Below are positions 52,294-61,962 of a stretch of 64,000 bases of DNA, one piece after another. The DNA is from Planococcus shixiaomingii (GTDB taxonomy: Bacteria > Bacillota > Bacilli > Bacillales_A > Planococcaceae): NCBI RefSeq assembly GCF_030413615.1, contig NZ_CP129236.1:2712001-2776000 (forward strand), read 5' to 3'. Both the position numbers and the translations under genes were made by a program. Below the pieces are notes generated by a model. That model did no database searches. It had not been told where the DNA came from and saw nothing but the letters and a program-made list of their open reading frames with translations. Positions within the stretch are counted from its first letter, which is position 1. The number at the start of each line of letters is the position of its first letter.

Positions 52294-53997
52294 TTATTGC
52301 TTCCCAGAAACGTATGCCCATTTATAGCCAAAGTTTCCGCCGAAGGGGTGAACTACAACTCCTTTGACATACGGTTTTTGCAGTGCCATATTGCCTCGCT
52401 GATAGGTTGGGGCGATTGCCGCATCTTCTTCAAGTAAAATTCTTTCGGCCTGTGCCATCGCATCCCAACGAGCCGTTGCATCTTGTGCAAGTTCACCTTT
52501 AGCGGATTCGATCAACGCATCAAACTCCTCGTTAGAGTAAGACATTTTGTTTTGAGGAGAATCAGTCACGAACAAATCCAAGAACGTCATCGGATCTTGG
52601 TAGTCAGGACCCCACCCAGCGCTTTGTATATCATAATCCTGGGCTTCATCAAGCTCCAATCGGACTGAAAACGGAACCGCCTTAAGGTTTACGGTCAATC
52701 CTTCCAAGTTGTCTTCTAATTGCGCCTTCATATATTCATCCATGCTTTTAGCGGTTTCTGTGTCCCCGCCTAAAAGTTCAAGCGTAAGATCAGTTAACCC
52801 TTCTTCTTCCAGCCCTTGCTGCCATAACGTTTTTGCTTCTTCAGCATTAAAAGCCAGCATGTCTCCGTTCGCTTCTCGGAAATCCGTTTTATTTTCATCA
52901 AATGCAAATTCCGCCGGCACTAGATAATTCGCTGGAAGAGAGCCGTCAGCTAACACTACATCCGTTAAATCCTGTTTGTTGAACGCCATGGCAATGGCTT
53001 TGCGTATATTGACATTTGCCAGCGGTGTTTTTTCACCGTCGCGCTCTTGGTTGAATTTCAAATAAAATGTACTCGGATCAAGTTCTCTGACTACTTCAGG
53101 ATCTTGAGCATATTGCATAGCAAATTCACCAGTTAATGTCGCACGGTCTTTTTCACCTGATGTGTACAGATTAACTGCGGTGCTAGGTTCTTTTACGACG
53201 TCAAAATTGATGGCATCTAACTGCACCGTTTCAGCATCCCAGTATTCCGGATTTTTCTCCAAAGCCCATTCCAGGCCCGTGCCGTCCCAACCGGTTAGCA
53301 TAAACGGACCATTATAAAGGACATTATCGGAATTCGAAGCGTAATCGTCTCCTTTTTCAGTGACAAACTCTTCTTTTTGTGGATAAAACGTTCCGAAAGA
53401 CATCAAGGAAATAAAGTAAGGGACCGGCCGTTCGAGCGTCACAACTAAAGTTTTATCATCTGTCGCTTCAATACCGAGTTCCGATTTGTCCATGTCACCT
53501 TCAGCAATTTGGGTAGCGTTCTTGATAGTGCCGCCCATCATATATGGACCATAAGGAGAACCGGTTTCAGGATCCACCGCGCGTTGCCATGCAAAAACAA
53601 AATCGTTTGCAGTTACCGGCGTTCCATCTGACCAATTAGCATCCCGCAATTTAAACGTATATGTTAACCCATCTGCGCTAATTTCCGGTTCACCTTCAGC
53701 AATTGCCGGTTCAGCTATATTTTCCTGATTTAAACGAAACAGCCCTTCATTGACATTGTTCAGTATATTAAATGTTACTTCGTCTTCAGCAACTGCCGAA
53801 TCCATGGAAGGAATCTCTGCCCGCTCCATCAAATTCAATTCCTGCACCGCATCCGGCTCGCCTGAGGTTCCACCACCTCCTTGGCCTCCGGTTTCCGCTG
53901 GCTCAGAACTAGTGTCTCCCCCACCACTGCAAGCAACCAAAACAATTCCCAAAATTGAAACCAGGAGAAGCAAAAATGTGTTTTTGCGGTTCTTCAC
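52294..53997 (-). CDS. Peptide ABC transporter substrate-binding lipoprotein (OppA paralogue 3)
   Basis: A 567-residue lipoprotein with lipobox LVAC (LLLLVSILGIVLVACSGGGD) and a glycine-rich linker. It is very similar to OppA at 46771 (shared runs such as LTLELLGGDTETAKSMDEYM). It has no dedicated permease. The start is GTG 53997 with GGAGG eight bases upstream. A strong CodY-like box lies directly before the ribosome site, in the same relative place as at oppA, so the promoter region was probably duplicated with the gene. Its own terminator separates it from paralogue 2. Confidence 0.92.
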   Translation of the reverse strand: MKNRKNTFLLLLVSILGIVLVACSGGGDTSSEPAETGGQGGGGTSGEPDAVQELNLMERAEIPSMDSAVAEDEVTFNILNNVNEGLFRLNQENIAEPAIAEGEPEISADGLTYTFKLRDANWSDGTPVTANDFVFAWQRAVDPETGSPYGPYMMGGTIKNATQIAEGDMDKSELGIEATDDKTLVVTLERPVPYFISLMSFGTFYPQKEEFVTEKGDDYASNSDNVLYNGPFMLTGWDGTGLEWALEKNPEYWDAETVQLDAINFDVVKEPSTAVNLYTSGEKDRATLTGEFAMQYAQDPEVVRELDPSTFYLKFNQERDGEKTPLANVNIRKAIAMAFNKQDLTDVVLADGSLPANYLVPAEFAFDENKTDFREANGDMLAFNAEEAKTLWQQGLEEEGLTDLTLELLGGDTETAKSMDEYMKAQLEDNLEGLTVNLKAVPFSVRLELDEAQDYDIQSAGWGPDYQDPMTFLDLFVTDSPQNKMSYSNEEFDALIESAKGELAQDATARWDAMAQAERILLEEDAAIAPTYQRGNMALQKPYVKGVVVHPFGGNFGYKWAYVSGKQ

Positions 53998-54010
53998 TTC
54001 AAAAACCTCC

Positions 54011-54025
54011 AGTTTTCTGAAAATT
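54011..54025 (-). promoter_or_regulatory. CodY-like box upstream of oppA paralogue 3
   Basis: AGTTTTCTGAAAATT matches 14 of 15 positions of the CodY consensus (read on the minus strand AATTTTCAGAAAACT). It is next to the GGAGG ribosome site. Confidence 0.7.
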
Positions 54026-54317
54026 TAATCTTAATTCAGTTTAACTCTTCTTGAGTGAAATTAATAGTAGAAATCGGTTGTATACTTTAATTATTAACAC
54101 ATTTTTGACATTTTAAATTCATTTAGATAGACAAAGTTTTTTAAATATTGGTAGCCTTACAACAAGTTTTCTGGGGCTATGATTGAAGATAATCGAAATT
54201 CAAATCAAGAGAAATAAAGCGAGACGAGACGAAGAATATAAGAGCGGAAACGAAAAAGTGGCTAGAAACGTGCACAGCTAAAAAGAAATTGAGCAAAGTT
54301 GCTCGTTTCTCTGCAGA
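54026..54317. other. Non-coding region between oppA paralogue 3 and appA
   Basis: No supported ORF. The left half is AT-rich and should contain the promoter of paralogue 3. The right half (about 54195-54290) is unusually purine-rich on the plus strand (repeated GAGACGAGACGAAGA-type sequence) and ends in a small GAGCAA / TTGCTC hairpin. I see no function for it. Confidence 0.4.
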
Positions 54318-54353
54318 CAAAAAAGGAGCTGCGAATTTCACAGCTCCTTTTTA
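54318..54353 (-). terminator. Terminator of the app-like operon
   Basis: AAAAAGGAGCTG / CAGCTCCTTTTT with a 9-base loop, placed just after the appA stop on the minus strand. Confidence 0.85.
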
Positions 54354-54361
54354 TTTGGTTC

Positions 54362-56206
54362 TTATTCTGCAACAACTGGTTTTTCTTGACTGACAGCAAG
54401 TTCATTCAAGTAAACTCCAGTTCCATCACCGATTGCAAAATTCAATACACGGTTATTAACCGGGCTCAATGTTGCACGGTATAAGGTAGGGAACACTGGC
54501 ACTTCATCCACCATCAATTGTTGCCATTCGTTGTAGATTTCTTGGCGGTATGCAAGGTCAAATGCTTTTTCTGAACGGCCTTCTTTAAGAAGACGCTCAT
54601 TTTCTTCATTTTCCCAACGCGCGAAGTTGTACAAGGCATCAGCACCGTAAAGCCCTGAAGGATCTACGTCAATACCAACTCCCCATGCTGCCTGGTAGAC
54701 ATCTACCTTCGGATCATCTTTTCCTCCGTTACCAACACGGTCATAGAAGGAGTTGAATTCCAGCATTTCCAACTTCACTTTCAAGCCTATATTTTCCCAA
54801 GATTGAACATAGTAGCGTGCCAATGGTTCAGCAATGTCGCCGCCTGTCATTGAAATGAAATTGATTTCCAACGGTTTGCCTTCAGGATCTTCACGGAAAT
54901 TATCTCCGTCTGTATCTTTGTATCCCGCATCATCTAAAAGCTTTTTAGCTGCTTCTGGATCAAATGCTCTTCCTTTATTATTCTCATCATGGAATTCAGG
55001 ATGGGATGGCGGAATCAAGGTTGTTGCATTCCAACGCAAACCATTATAGAAACGTTCGCCCACTGTTTTGTTATCCACTGCATGCCACATTGCTTGGCGA
55101 AGTGCCACATCGCCCATTTTCGCATCTGGATTTGGGGCAACGCGATTTTTCTCAGCATCCCATGTTCCTAATTTAAAGCCAATATAAGTGTATGCTCGGT
55201 CAATCGCACCTAAATATTCCACGTTCGACATTTCTGCGTTATCTGGGAATTGATCTACTGGGAAATCACTGATCAGGTCAACCCCACCAGTTTCTAATTC
55301 TTGAACAACTGTTGAACTGCTGATTACTTTAACTGTTACACCATCTAATTTCGGTTCACCGCGCCAGTAGTCTGCATTTTTAACAAGAGTAACAGACTCT
55401 CCTGGAACAATGCTTTCCACTTTAAATGGTCCAAAACCGATCGGTTTTTCGCGAACTTCAGGTGAAGAAGAGATATCGGCTACTTTCATGTCTCCAAAAA
55501 TATGCTTAGCCAATGGGTATGACCAAATACTTCCTGTCAGCAAAGAAGGTGTTGACTCGATATAAGTAATAGACAAAGTCTTGTCGTCGATTACTTTAAT
55601 ACCTGAAATTGTATCAGCTTTTCCGCTGTTGTACTCTTCCATTCCTTCAATATTCGTGAAATCTGAATTGTAGCGCGGGCCGTCATATTCAGGGTTCCCA
55701 ATCACTTCGTGAGCGAACTGCCAATCTTCTGCAGTAACTGGTTTGCCGTCATGCCAATTTACATTATCGCCAATTTTGAATGTAAATGTACGGCCATCTT
55801 CTGAAACTTCATATGTTGCAGCTCCGTCATTTGTATAGACATAGTTTTCATCCCAAGTTAATAAACCTTCATCAAACCATTGCAAGATTTGTGCATCTGG
55901 ATCTCCAGAATAGAAATTCCAGTTTAATGTACCTTCAAAAACCGTATCCGATACTAAGCCAAATGTAATGGTACCGCCATCAATGGCTTCACCTTTATTT
56001 GTTTTAACATTATTAAAATCTTCAATAGAATACATTCCGCCGTTCTCGAGTTTTTTTCCTTCTTCGGTCTCTTTGCCTCCACCCTCTTGAGTAGAAGTGC
56101 CCCCTTCAGTGGAAGTGCCCTCTTTATTGCCGGAACAAGCTGCCAATATTAAAACAAAAGACAACATTAGCAAGAATAAAAATTTAGACCAGTTGTTCTT
56201 TGCCAT
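54362..56206 (-). CDS. appA: Peptide ABC transporter substrate-binding lipoprotein (AppA-like)
   Basis: A 614-residue family-5 binding lipoprotein with lipobox LAAC (FLLMLSFVLILAACSGNKEG) and a serine/glycine/glutamate-rich linker. Family features include DNVNWHDGKPVTAEDWQFAH, WRGEPKLDGVTVKVISSSTV and LRQAMWHAVDNKTVGERFYN. It is distant from the three OppA paralogues and is longer. As the last gene of the appDFBCA-like operon it should serve that transporter for oligopeptides. In B. subtilis appA lies in the middle (appDFABC), so gene order differs here. The ATG at 56206 follows GAGGAGG. Confidence 0.9.
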   Translation of the reverse strand: MAKNNWSKFLFLLMLSFVLILAACSGNKEGTSTEGGTSTQEGGGKETEEGKKLENGGMYSIEDFNNVKTNKGEAIDGGTITFGLVSDTVFEGTLNWNFYSGDPDAQILQWFDEGLLTWDENYVYTNDGAATYEVSEDGRTFTFKIGDNVNWHDGKPVTAEDWQFAHEVIGNPEYDGPRYNSDFTNIEGMEEYNSGKADTISGIKVIDDKTLSITYIESTPSLLTGSIWSYPLAKHIFGDMKVADISSSPEVREKPIGFGPFKVESIVPGESVTLVKNADYWRGEPKLDGVTVKVISSSTVVQELETGGVDLISDFPVDQFPDNAEMSNVEYLGAIDRAYTYIGFKLGTWDAEKNRVAPNPDAKMGDVALRQAMWHAVDNKTVGERFYNGLRWNATTLIPPSHPEFHDENNKGRAFDPEAAKKLLDDAGYKDTDGDNFREDPEGKPLEINFISMTGGDIAEPLARYYVQSWENIGLKVKLEMLEFNSFYDRVGNGGKDDPKVDVYQAAWGVGIDVDPSGLYGADALYNFARWENEENERLLKEGRSEKAFDLAYRQEIYNEWQQLMVDEVPVFPTLYRATLSPVNNRVLNFAIGDGTGVYLNELAVSQEKPVVAE

Positions 56207-56313
56207 TCTCTGTTTCCTCCTCTGTTTTCTTGAATTAAGCTGTTTGTGTACTCCAATAAAGTTGTTTCTGCCTGCTGCCGACCCTTATCCCCCTTTTGCC
56301 CCGCTTTTTTTCG

Positions 56314-57225
56314 TTACCCTCTACGCTGCCGGGCATCAGTAGCGCGTTTTAAAGCCTGCCCGACATTATTTATACTAAGCATCAATATAAAAATTAAAAT
56401 TGATGCAGGTAACCAAATCCACCATCTCAATTCCAGTGTTTGAGGATTTCTTGCATAACTGATCAAAGTCCCCAAACTCGGAGTAGATTCCGGAAAACCA
56501 AATCCTAAAAAGGAAAGACCGGACTCGATTCCGATATTGCCCGCCAAATTTAACGTCATCGTCACGATGATGATCGAACTTAGATTTGGCAGCACCTGGA
56601 AAAACATAATTTTAAAATCAGACGTCCCTAATGTCTTAGAGGCTTTTACATAATCCAATTCTTTTTCTTGCAGCGCTTTTGAACGGATCAGCCGTGCAAT
56701 TCCCATCCAAAGGAAAGCCGTCATGATTAATGAGAATGAAAGGATGCTATATCCTGGTACTGCTGTTACAAAAGCGATAACAATCATTAATATCGGCAAA
56801 ACCATGAAGAAATCGACAACCCGCATGAAGACATTATCCACAGTGCCGCCGTAATATCCAGAAATCAGTCCGACTAAAATGCCAATAATGCCTGTTAACA
56901 GCGTTATCAAAATACCGATGGCCAATGAATTGCGTGTTCCAATGATCAATTGCCCGAAGATATCGCGCCCCCCGTAATCAGTGCCCAACCAATAAGTGGC
57001 AGATGGCTGTTCATAAAGAGCAAAAAGATCGACTTTGACAATATCCTCCTGATCCATAATGATCGATGTACCAAAAACACCGGCAATGATTAGGAGAAGG
57101 AACAGCAAAGAGGCAAATGCAACTTTATCCCGTATTAACTCTCTAAGTAATATACTGAATCCAGATGGGCTTTTGCCGAGATCCACATCAGGAATTTGTG
57201 CTCCACTGTCTTTATCAATTCTCAT
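56314..57225 (-). CDS. appC: Peptide ABC transporter permease (AppC-like)
   Basis: A 303-residue permease with an N-terminal cytoplasmic part and six helices. YWLGTDYGGRDIFGQLIIGT is the OppC/DppC signature and LDYVKASKTLGTSDFKIMFF the EAA loop. The end is NNVGQALKRATDARQRRG. It follows appB with a short gap (25 bases) and precedes appA by about 107 bases. ATG 57225 has GAGGTG upstream. Confidence 0.92.
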   Translation of the reverse strand: MRIDKDSGAQIPDVDLGKSPSGFSILLRELIRDKVAFASLLFLLLIIAGVFGTSIIMDQEDIVKVDLFALYEQPSATYWLGTDYGGRDIFGQLIIGTRNSLAIGILITLLTGIIGILVGLISGYYGGTVDNVFMRVVDFFMVLPILMIVIAFVTAVPGYSILSFSLIMTAFLWMGIARLIRSKALQEKELDYVKASKTLGTSDFKIMFFQVLPNLSSIIIVTMTLNLAGNIGIESGLSFLGFGFPESTPSLGTLISYARNPQTLELRWWIWLPASILIFILMLSINNVGQALKRATDARQRRG

Positions 57226-57250
57226 ATTTACACCTCAAAATTGTCATTTA

Positions 57251-58213
57251 TTATTTAATCCGAATACGTGGATCGACTAAACTCAAGATGATATCTGATA
57301 ATAATGCACCAATAATCGCAGCAAGACCGAACAACAGAACTAGAGCTGTCATTACGCTGTAATCACGTAAACTAATGGAGGAAAGAAACAATTCACCCAT
57401 TCCTGGATAACCAAAAATATTTTCGATGAATATTGTTCCGCCAATCAAACCCGTAATTTCGTAGCCAAAGAAAGCCGCTATCGGAAGCAAGGAATTCCGC
57501 AGTACGTGGCGGTTGTAGACCCGGGATTCGGAAGCCCCTTTAGCTCGGGCAGTTACGATAAAATCTTTTTGTTTTGTATCAATAATCTCACTTCTCAAAT
57601 ACTGGACCGTAGAAACAGTCGTAATCAATGCCATCGACAGTGCAGGCAATAATAAATGATAGAGTTTGCTTGTAAAATAGGCGAAAGTTCCGGGCTCGGT
57701 TCCAGGGGAGACGCTTCCGCTTGTCGGGAACCAGCTCAGCTGGAATCCGAAAAGAAACAGCATAACCAAAGCAAAAATAAACAATGGAGCGGCAAAACCA
57801 ACATACGTATATCCAGTAATGGCACGGTCTAACCAAGTGTCATTGAAACGCCCGCTCGTAATGCCCAATGGAATCGCGATTAAGTAAGTTAGGATCAACG
57901 TTGCCAATGACAGCCATAAGGTGTTGATTATGCGTCCGCCGATTAATTCCGATACCGGCATCTTGAAACGGAATGACTGTCCGAAATCTCCTTGCAGCAC
58001 CCCTTTTACCCAATCGACATACTGCACATACCAAGGATTATTCAATCCTAAGCGCTCGCGCATCGCTTCGATAGTGGCCGGGTCGATGCTCGGATCGATC
58101 AAACCTGTCAAAGCGTCTCCGGGCATGGCCTGAGCTAAAATAAACACCAAAATGCTTAATACTATAATTTGTGGGATTGTTATGAGTGTTCTGCGCACAA
58201 TTAATTTCCACAT
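57251..58213 (-). CDS. appB: Peptide ABC transporter permease (AppB-like)
   Basis: A 320-residue permease that starts MWKLIVRRTLITIPQIIVLS, contains AQAMPGDALTGLIDPSIDPA (the extracytoplasmic OppB-type segment) and KDFIVTARAKGASESRVYNR (EAA loop), and ends SLVDPRIRIK. ATG 58213 is preferred, with AGAGG nine bases upstream. TTG 58222 would start directly on that site. The gene begins five bases after the appF stop. Confidence 0.92.
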   Translation of the reverse strand: MWKLIVRRTLITIPQIIVLSILVFILAQAMPGDALTGLIDPSIDPATIEAMRERLGLNNPWYVQYVDWVKGVLQGDFGQSFRFKMPVSELIGGRIINTLWLSLATLILTYLIAIPLGITSGRFNDTWLDRAITGYTYVGFAAPLFIFALVMLFLFGFQLSWFPTSGSVSPGTEPGTFAYFTSKLYHLLLPALSMALITTVSTVQYLRSEIIDTKQKDFIVTARAKGASESRVYNRHVLRNSLLPIAAFFGYEITGLIGGTIFIENIFGYPGMGELFLSSISLRDYSVMTALVLLFGLAAIIGALLSDIILSLVDPRIRIK

Positions 58214-58218
58214 ACCAT

Positions 58219-59154
58219 TCAACCTCTCTCAGGTAATGCTACTTGATGGGTAGCTGAAATTGATTTTAACGAGAAAGGCAAACCTTCTTCATCAAAAAAG
58301 TCTTTTTCCAGCGTGTCGTATTCGGATTTTACCAATTTGCGTTTTTCGTAATGCATTTCGCGATTTTTCGGATCACTGTCTGGAATGGCAGCGATCAGGC
58401 GTTTCGTATAAATATGCTGAGGATTAGTGAAGATTTCTTCTGAAGTGCCATGTTCGACATATCTGCCTTTGTACATGATGCCGATATGATCGCACATGTG
58501 GCGGATAATGCCTAAATCGTGGCTGATGATTAAATACGTCAAATTTAATTCTTTTTGAATTTTTCGCATGAAGTTTAACACTTGAGCCTGAACCGATACG
58601 TCTAAAGCAGAAACCGGCTCATCCGCGATAATCAATTTCGGGTTCAAGGCAATTGCCCGGGCAATGCCGATCCGTTGCCGCTGCCCTCCAGAAAATTCAT
58701 GCGGGTATTTATAGATTGTCTCCGGACTGAGCCCCACCAATTCCATCAATTCCTGAACGCGGATGCGCTCTTCTTTGGCAGATAAGTTTTCGTAGTTGCG
58801 AAGCGGTTCAGCTACAATATCCACTACCCGCTTTTTCGGATTCAGCGAAGAAAACGGATCTTGGAAAATCATTTGGATATCTTTTCGCACATCAATATAT
58901 TCTTTTTTGCTGACAGAAGCCAAATCCTTGCCTTCAAACAATACTTTTCCTGAAGTTATATCATTTAACCCGATGATTGCACGACCTGTCGTCGTTTTTC
59001 CTGATCCTGATTCTCCAACAAGTCCATATGTCTGGCCTTGTTCAATCGAGAATGAGACACCATCCACTGCACGAACATGGTCTTTCACTGTTTGAAAGAT
59101 CCCTCCACGAACGGGAAAGTGAACTTTCAGATTTTCAACTTCAATTAGCGACAT
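58219..59154 (-). CDS. appF: Peptide ABC transporter ATP-binding protein (AppF-like)
   Basis: A 311-residue ATPase. Walker A GESGSGKTT (near 43-51), signature [20 protein letters not shown], Walker B LIIADEP. The C-terminal Opp/Dpp extension includes IAAIPDSDPKNREMHYEKRK. The ATG at 59154 follows GGAGG at nine bases; the frame is open to 59217 without a site. It overlaps the appD 3' end by 14 bases. Confidence 0.93.
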   Translation of the reverse strand: MSLIEVENLKVHFPVRGGIFQTVKDHVRAVDGVSFSIEQGQTYGLVGESGSGKTTTGRAIIGLNDITSGKVLFEGKDLASVSKKEYIDVRKDIQMIFQDPFSSLNPKKRVVDIVAEPLRNYENLSAKEERIRVQELMELVGLSPETIYKYPHEFSGGQRQRIGIARAIALNPKLIIADEPVSALDVSVQAQVLNFMRKIQKELNLTYLIISHDLGIIRHMCDHIGIMYKGRYVEHGTSEEIFTNPQHIYTKRLIAAIPDSDPKNREMHYEKRKLVKSEYDTLEKDFFDEEGLPFSLKSISATHQVALPERG

Positions 59155-60157
59155 AGTTGTGCTCCTCCTCGGCTTGTTCTGGGAAGTAAAAGTCCTTGTA
59201 GCAAGTACAGCGTACAAAGTGGCCTGGACTTATTTCATGGAGTTCTGGTGAAGTTTCATGCGCGGATTCATCAATCCAAGGAATTCGAGAAGCGAACCGG
59301 CATCCTGTTCTTGGCAAATTCTGAAGTGAGGGCACAACCCCTTGGATAACATGGAGATCGGATTTCACTTCAGTTAAAGTTGGTATTGAATTTAAAAGAG
59401 AACGTGTATACGGATGCCGAGGATTTTCCATCAATGTATAGACATCAGCAATCTCCACGATCTGCCCAGCGTACATGACCGCCACTCTATCGGCCATTTC
59501 GGCAACTACCCCTAAATCGTGGGTAATCAAGATAATACCGGCATGAATTTTTTCTTTCAATTCTTTGATCAAATCCAAAATCTGCGATTGAATTGTCACA
59601 TCCAGTGCCGTAGTTGGCTCGTCGGCAATCAACAGTTCAGGTTGGTTGGAAATCGCCATAGCGATGACGATACGCTGGCGCATCCCCCCCGACAATTCAT
59701 GCGGATACTGGTAATATGTTTTCTCAGGTCGAGGAATGCCGACTTGGTTCAGTAAATTAATGACTTGTTTTTTTCGCAAGCTCTTTGAACTTTTCGGATT
59801 ATGCAGGAAAATCGCTTCATCAATCTGGGCACCAACCACCATAAGCGGATTCAGGGCGGAAAGGGCATCCTGAAAAATCATCCCCATCTCATTGCCGCGT
59901 AATTTTTTCATTTGATTGGGGCTTGCTTTGACTAGATTATTGCCTTTGTAATTAATTTCCCCTTCAGTTTTCGCTCTTGTATGAAGTCCCATAATGGAGA
60001 ATGCAAATGCACTTTTTCCGGAACCAGATTCACCTACGATCGCTAATACTTCATTTTTTTTGACTGTCAATGAAACATCATCGACCGCCGCATAATGAGT
60101 GTCTTTAATTCTAAAAGATGTTTTTAAGTTTTTGATATTAAGTAAAACATCGCTCAT
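59141..60157 (-). CDS. appD: Peptide ABC transporter ATP-binding protein (AppD-like)
   Basis: A 338-residue ATPase, first gene of the appDFBCA-like operon. Walker [10 protein letters not shown] (near 38-46), signature [20 protein letters not shown], Walker [14 protein letters not shown]. The C-terminal segment [20 protein letters not shown] and [10 protein letters not shown] contains three cysteines of the pattern that binds an iron-sulfur cluster in many OppD/DppD proteins, one fewer than usual. The ATG at 60157 follows AAGGAGG. Two CodY-like boxes lie in the long upstream region. Confidence 0.93.
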   Translation of the reverse strand: MSDVLLNIKNLKTSFRIKDTHYAAVDDVSLTVKKNEVLAIVGESGSGKSAFAFSIMGLHTRAKTEGEINYKGNNLVKASPNQMKKLRGNEMGMIFQDALSALNPLMVVGAQIDEAIFLHNPKSSKSLRKKQVINLLNQVGIPRPEKTYYQYPHELSGGMRQRIVIAMAISNQPELLIADEPTTALDVTIQSQILDLIKELKEKIHAGIILITHDLGVVAEMADRVAVMYAGQIVEIADVYTLMENPRHPYTRSLLNSIPTLTEVKSDLHVIQGVVPSLQNLPRTGCRFASRIPWIDESAHETSPELHEISPGHFVRCTCYKDFYFPEQAEEEHNYVAN

Positions 60158-60646
60158 GTTTATCCTCCTTAATATGAAGCCACGCTATTGCCCTCTTCTC
60201 ATTGCGGTTAGCACATTTTTTCAATCTTCAGTTTTATTACATTAAAAAAATAATTGGAATTTCATTTCCAACACTTCTTTTAAAAGGTGATATAACCATT
60301 AAAAATTTCCCGATAATTGTTTCTATTATTAATTTTATTACAATAAAATTACAAAAACAATATTATTTTTAATTTTCCGAACAATGTGCATAAATAAAAA
60401 TTGTTTTTCTCTTCTAAAGCCCAGTAGTACAAACAATTATGAACTTTTGATTTTAAAATCCAGGTCTTTACATGTCACATGCTGGTTAACGAAAATAGAA
60501 GAACTTTCATCCATCTCGTATTTTTCATTTAAATAATGAATTGCTATAATATTTAGAATATCATAAGAAAGTCATTTACAGGAAAAGTTTTTCAAATTTT
60601 ATAAAAATCTGGTTCTAATTCCTATTTGTTTACTTTTTAAAAATAG
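60158..60646 (-). promoter_or_regulatory. Long AT-rich leader/promoter region of the app-like operon with two CodY-like boxes
   Basis: AATTTCCCGATAATT (60304-60318) and AATTTTCCGAACAAT (60371-60385) each match 13 of 15 positions of AATTTTCNGAAAATT. Their centres are 67 bases apart. No ORF with a ribosome site is present in this gap, and a single promoter could not be chosen. Confidence 0.5.
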
Positions 60647-60687
60647 AAAAAAGCTATCTACTGGAGTAATCCGCAGATAGCCTTTTT
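60647..60687 (-). terminator. Terminator of fabHF
   Basis: GGCTATCT and AGATAGCT arms on the minus strand enclose a 15-base loop and are followed by a T run, 13 bases after the fabF stop. Confidence 0.75.
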
Positions 60688-60699
60688 AATAATCGAACT

Positions 60700-61935
60700 T
60701 TAAACTTTCTTGAATAGGAGTGATGCATTATGTCCGCCGAAGCCAAGCGAGTTGCTCATCGCATAGTTTAGATCAGCTTTTCTTGCTTCATTTGGTACAT
60801 AATCCAAATCACATTCTTCATCCGGTGTGCCATAGTTTGTAGTCGGAGGCATAATGCCTTCCTTCAAAGCTAAAGCTGTGAAAATTGCTTCTATTCCTCC
60901 AGCTGCACCCAATAAATGGCCTGTCATCGATTTGGTTGAACTCATGCCCAATTTATATGCATGCTCTTCAAAAACAGACTTGACCGCCATCGTTTCAAAC
61001 AAGTCGTTGTAAGGCGTACTTGTTCCATGAGCATTAATATAGCCAATTTCTGTTTTATCAATGCCGGCATCTTCAATGGCCTGAACCATTGCACGAGCTG
61101 CGCCTTCTCCGCCTGGTGCCGGTGCCGTAATATGGTGTGCATCCCCTGTTGAGCCATAGCCAACAACTTCTGCATAAATTTTAGCACCGCGTGCTACTGC
61201 TTGTTCGTACTCTTCCAAAATAACAATGCCTGCTCCCTCACCGATTACAAATCCATCACGGTTTTTATCAAAAGGACGAGAAGCGGTAGCCACATCTTCA
61301 TTGGTGGTTAAAGCCGTATTCGCCGTAAAGCCTGCAACTGAAAGTCTAGTAATGGGAGCTTCTGCTCCGCCAGAAATCATAACATCGGCATCTCCGCGCT
61401 GAATAACTTTAAACGCGTCTCCAATTGAATTCGTTCCGGATGCGCACGCAGTGACCGAACATGAATTGATTCCTTTCGCACCAAAGTAAATGGATACTTG
61501 GCCAGATGCCATATCCGGAATGATCATCGGAATTAAGAATGGACTGATGCGGCGGACTCCACGGTCATTCAGCACGTCCATCTGGTTTTCAATTGTTTCC
61601 ATTCCGCCTATCCCTGAACCGATCCAAACACCAGTACGGAGCGCATTTTTTTCATCCAGTTCCAATCCTGAATCTTTCATCGCCATAATTGAAGCAGCAA
61701 GAGCGTAATGCGTAAAACGGTCCATTTTACGCGCTTCTTTCTTTTCAATATAATCTTCAATAGAAAAATCTCTTACTTCCGCAGCAATTTTTGCAGGGAA
61801 CTTTTCTGTATCAAGCCTTGTTAAAGGCCCTATTCCTGATTTACCCGCTTTAATACCTTCCCATGTGGTTTCAATATTATTACCTAGCGGGGTCACAGCA
61901 CCAATTCCTGTAATGACTACACGACGATTCGACAT
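60700..61935 (-). CDS. fabF: Beta-ketoacyl-ACP synthase II
   Basis: A 411-residue condensing enzyme that elongates fatty acids. The nucleophile is C164 in [15 protein letters not shown]. The two catalytic histidines are in [12 protein letters not shown] and [15 protein letters not shown], and [14 protein letters not shown] is the C-terminus. The start is ATG 61935 ([12 protein letters not shown]), the second ATG of the frame, with AAGGAAG upstream; it gives the length usual for Bacillus FabF. It is co-transcribed with fabH from the FapR-controlled promoter. Confidence 0.96.
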   Translation of the reverse strand: MSNRRVVITGIGAVTPLGNNIETTWEGIKAGKSGIGPLTRLDTEKFPAKIAAEVRDFSIEDYIEKKEARKMDRFTHYALAASIMAMKDSGLELDEKNALRTGVWIGSGIGGMETIENQMDVLNDRGVRRISPFLIPMIIPDMASGQVSIYFGAKGINSCSVTACASGTNSIGDAFKVIQRGDADVMISGGAEAPITRLSVAGFTANTALTTNEDVATASRPFDKNRDGFVIGEGAGIVILEEYEQAVARGAKIYAEVVGYGSTGDAHHITAPAPGGEGAARAMVQAIEDAGIDKTEIGYINAHGTSTPYNDLFETMAVKSVFEEHAYKLGMSSTKSMTGHLLGAAGGIEAIFTALALKEGIMPPTTNYGTPDEECDLDYVPNEARKADLNYAMSNSLGFGGHNASLLFKKV

Positions 61936-61962
61936 TCTATCTTCTTCCTTTCGCATAACTAA

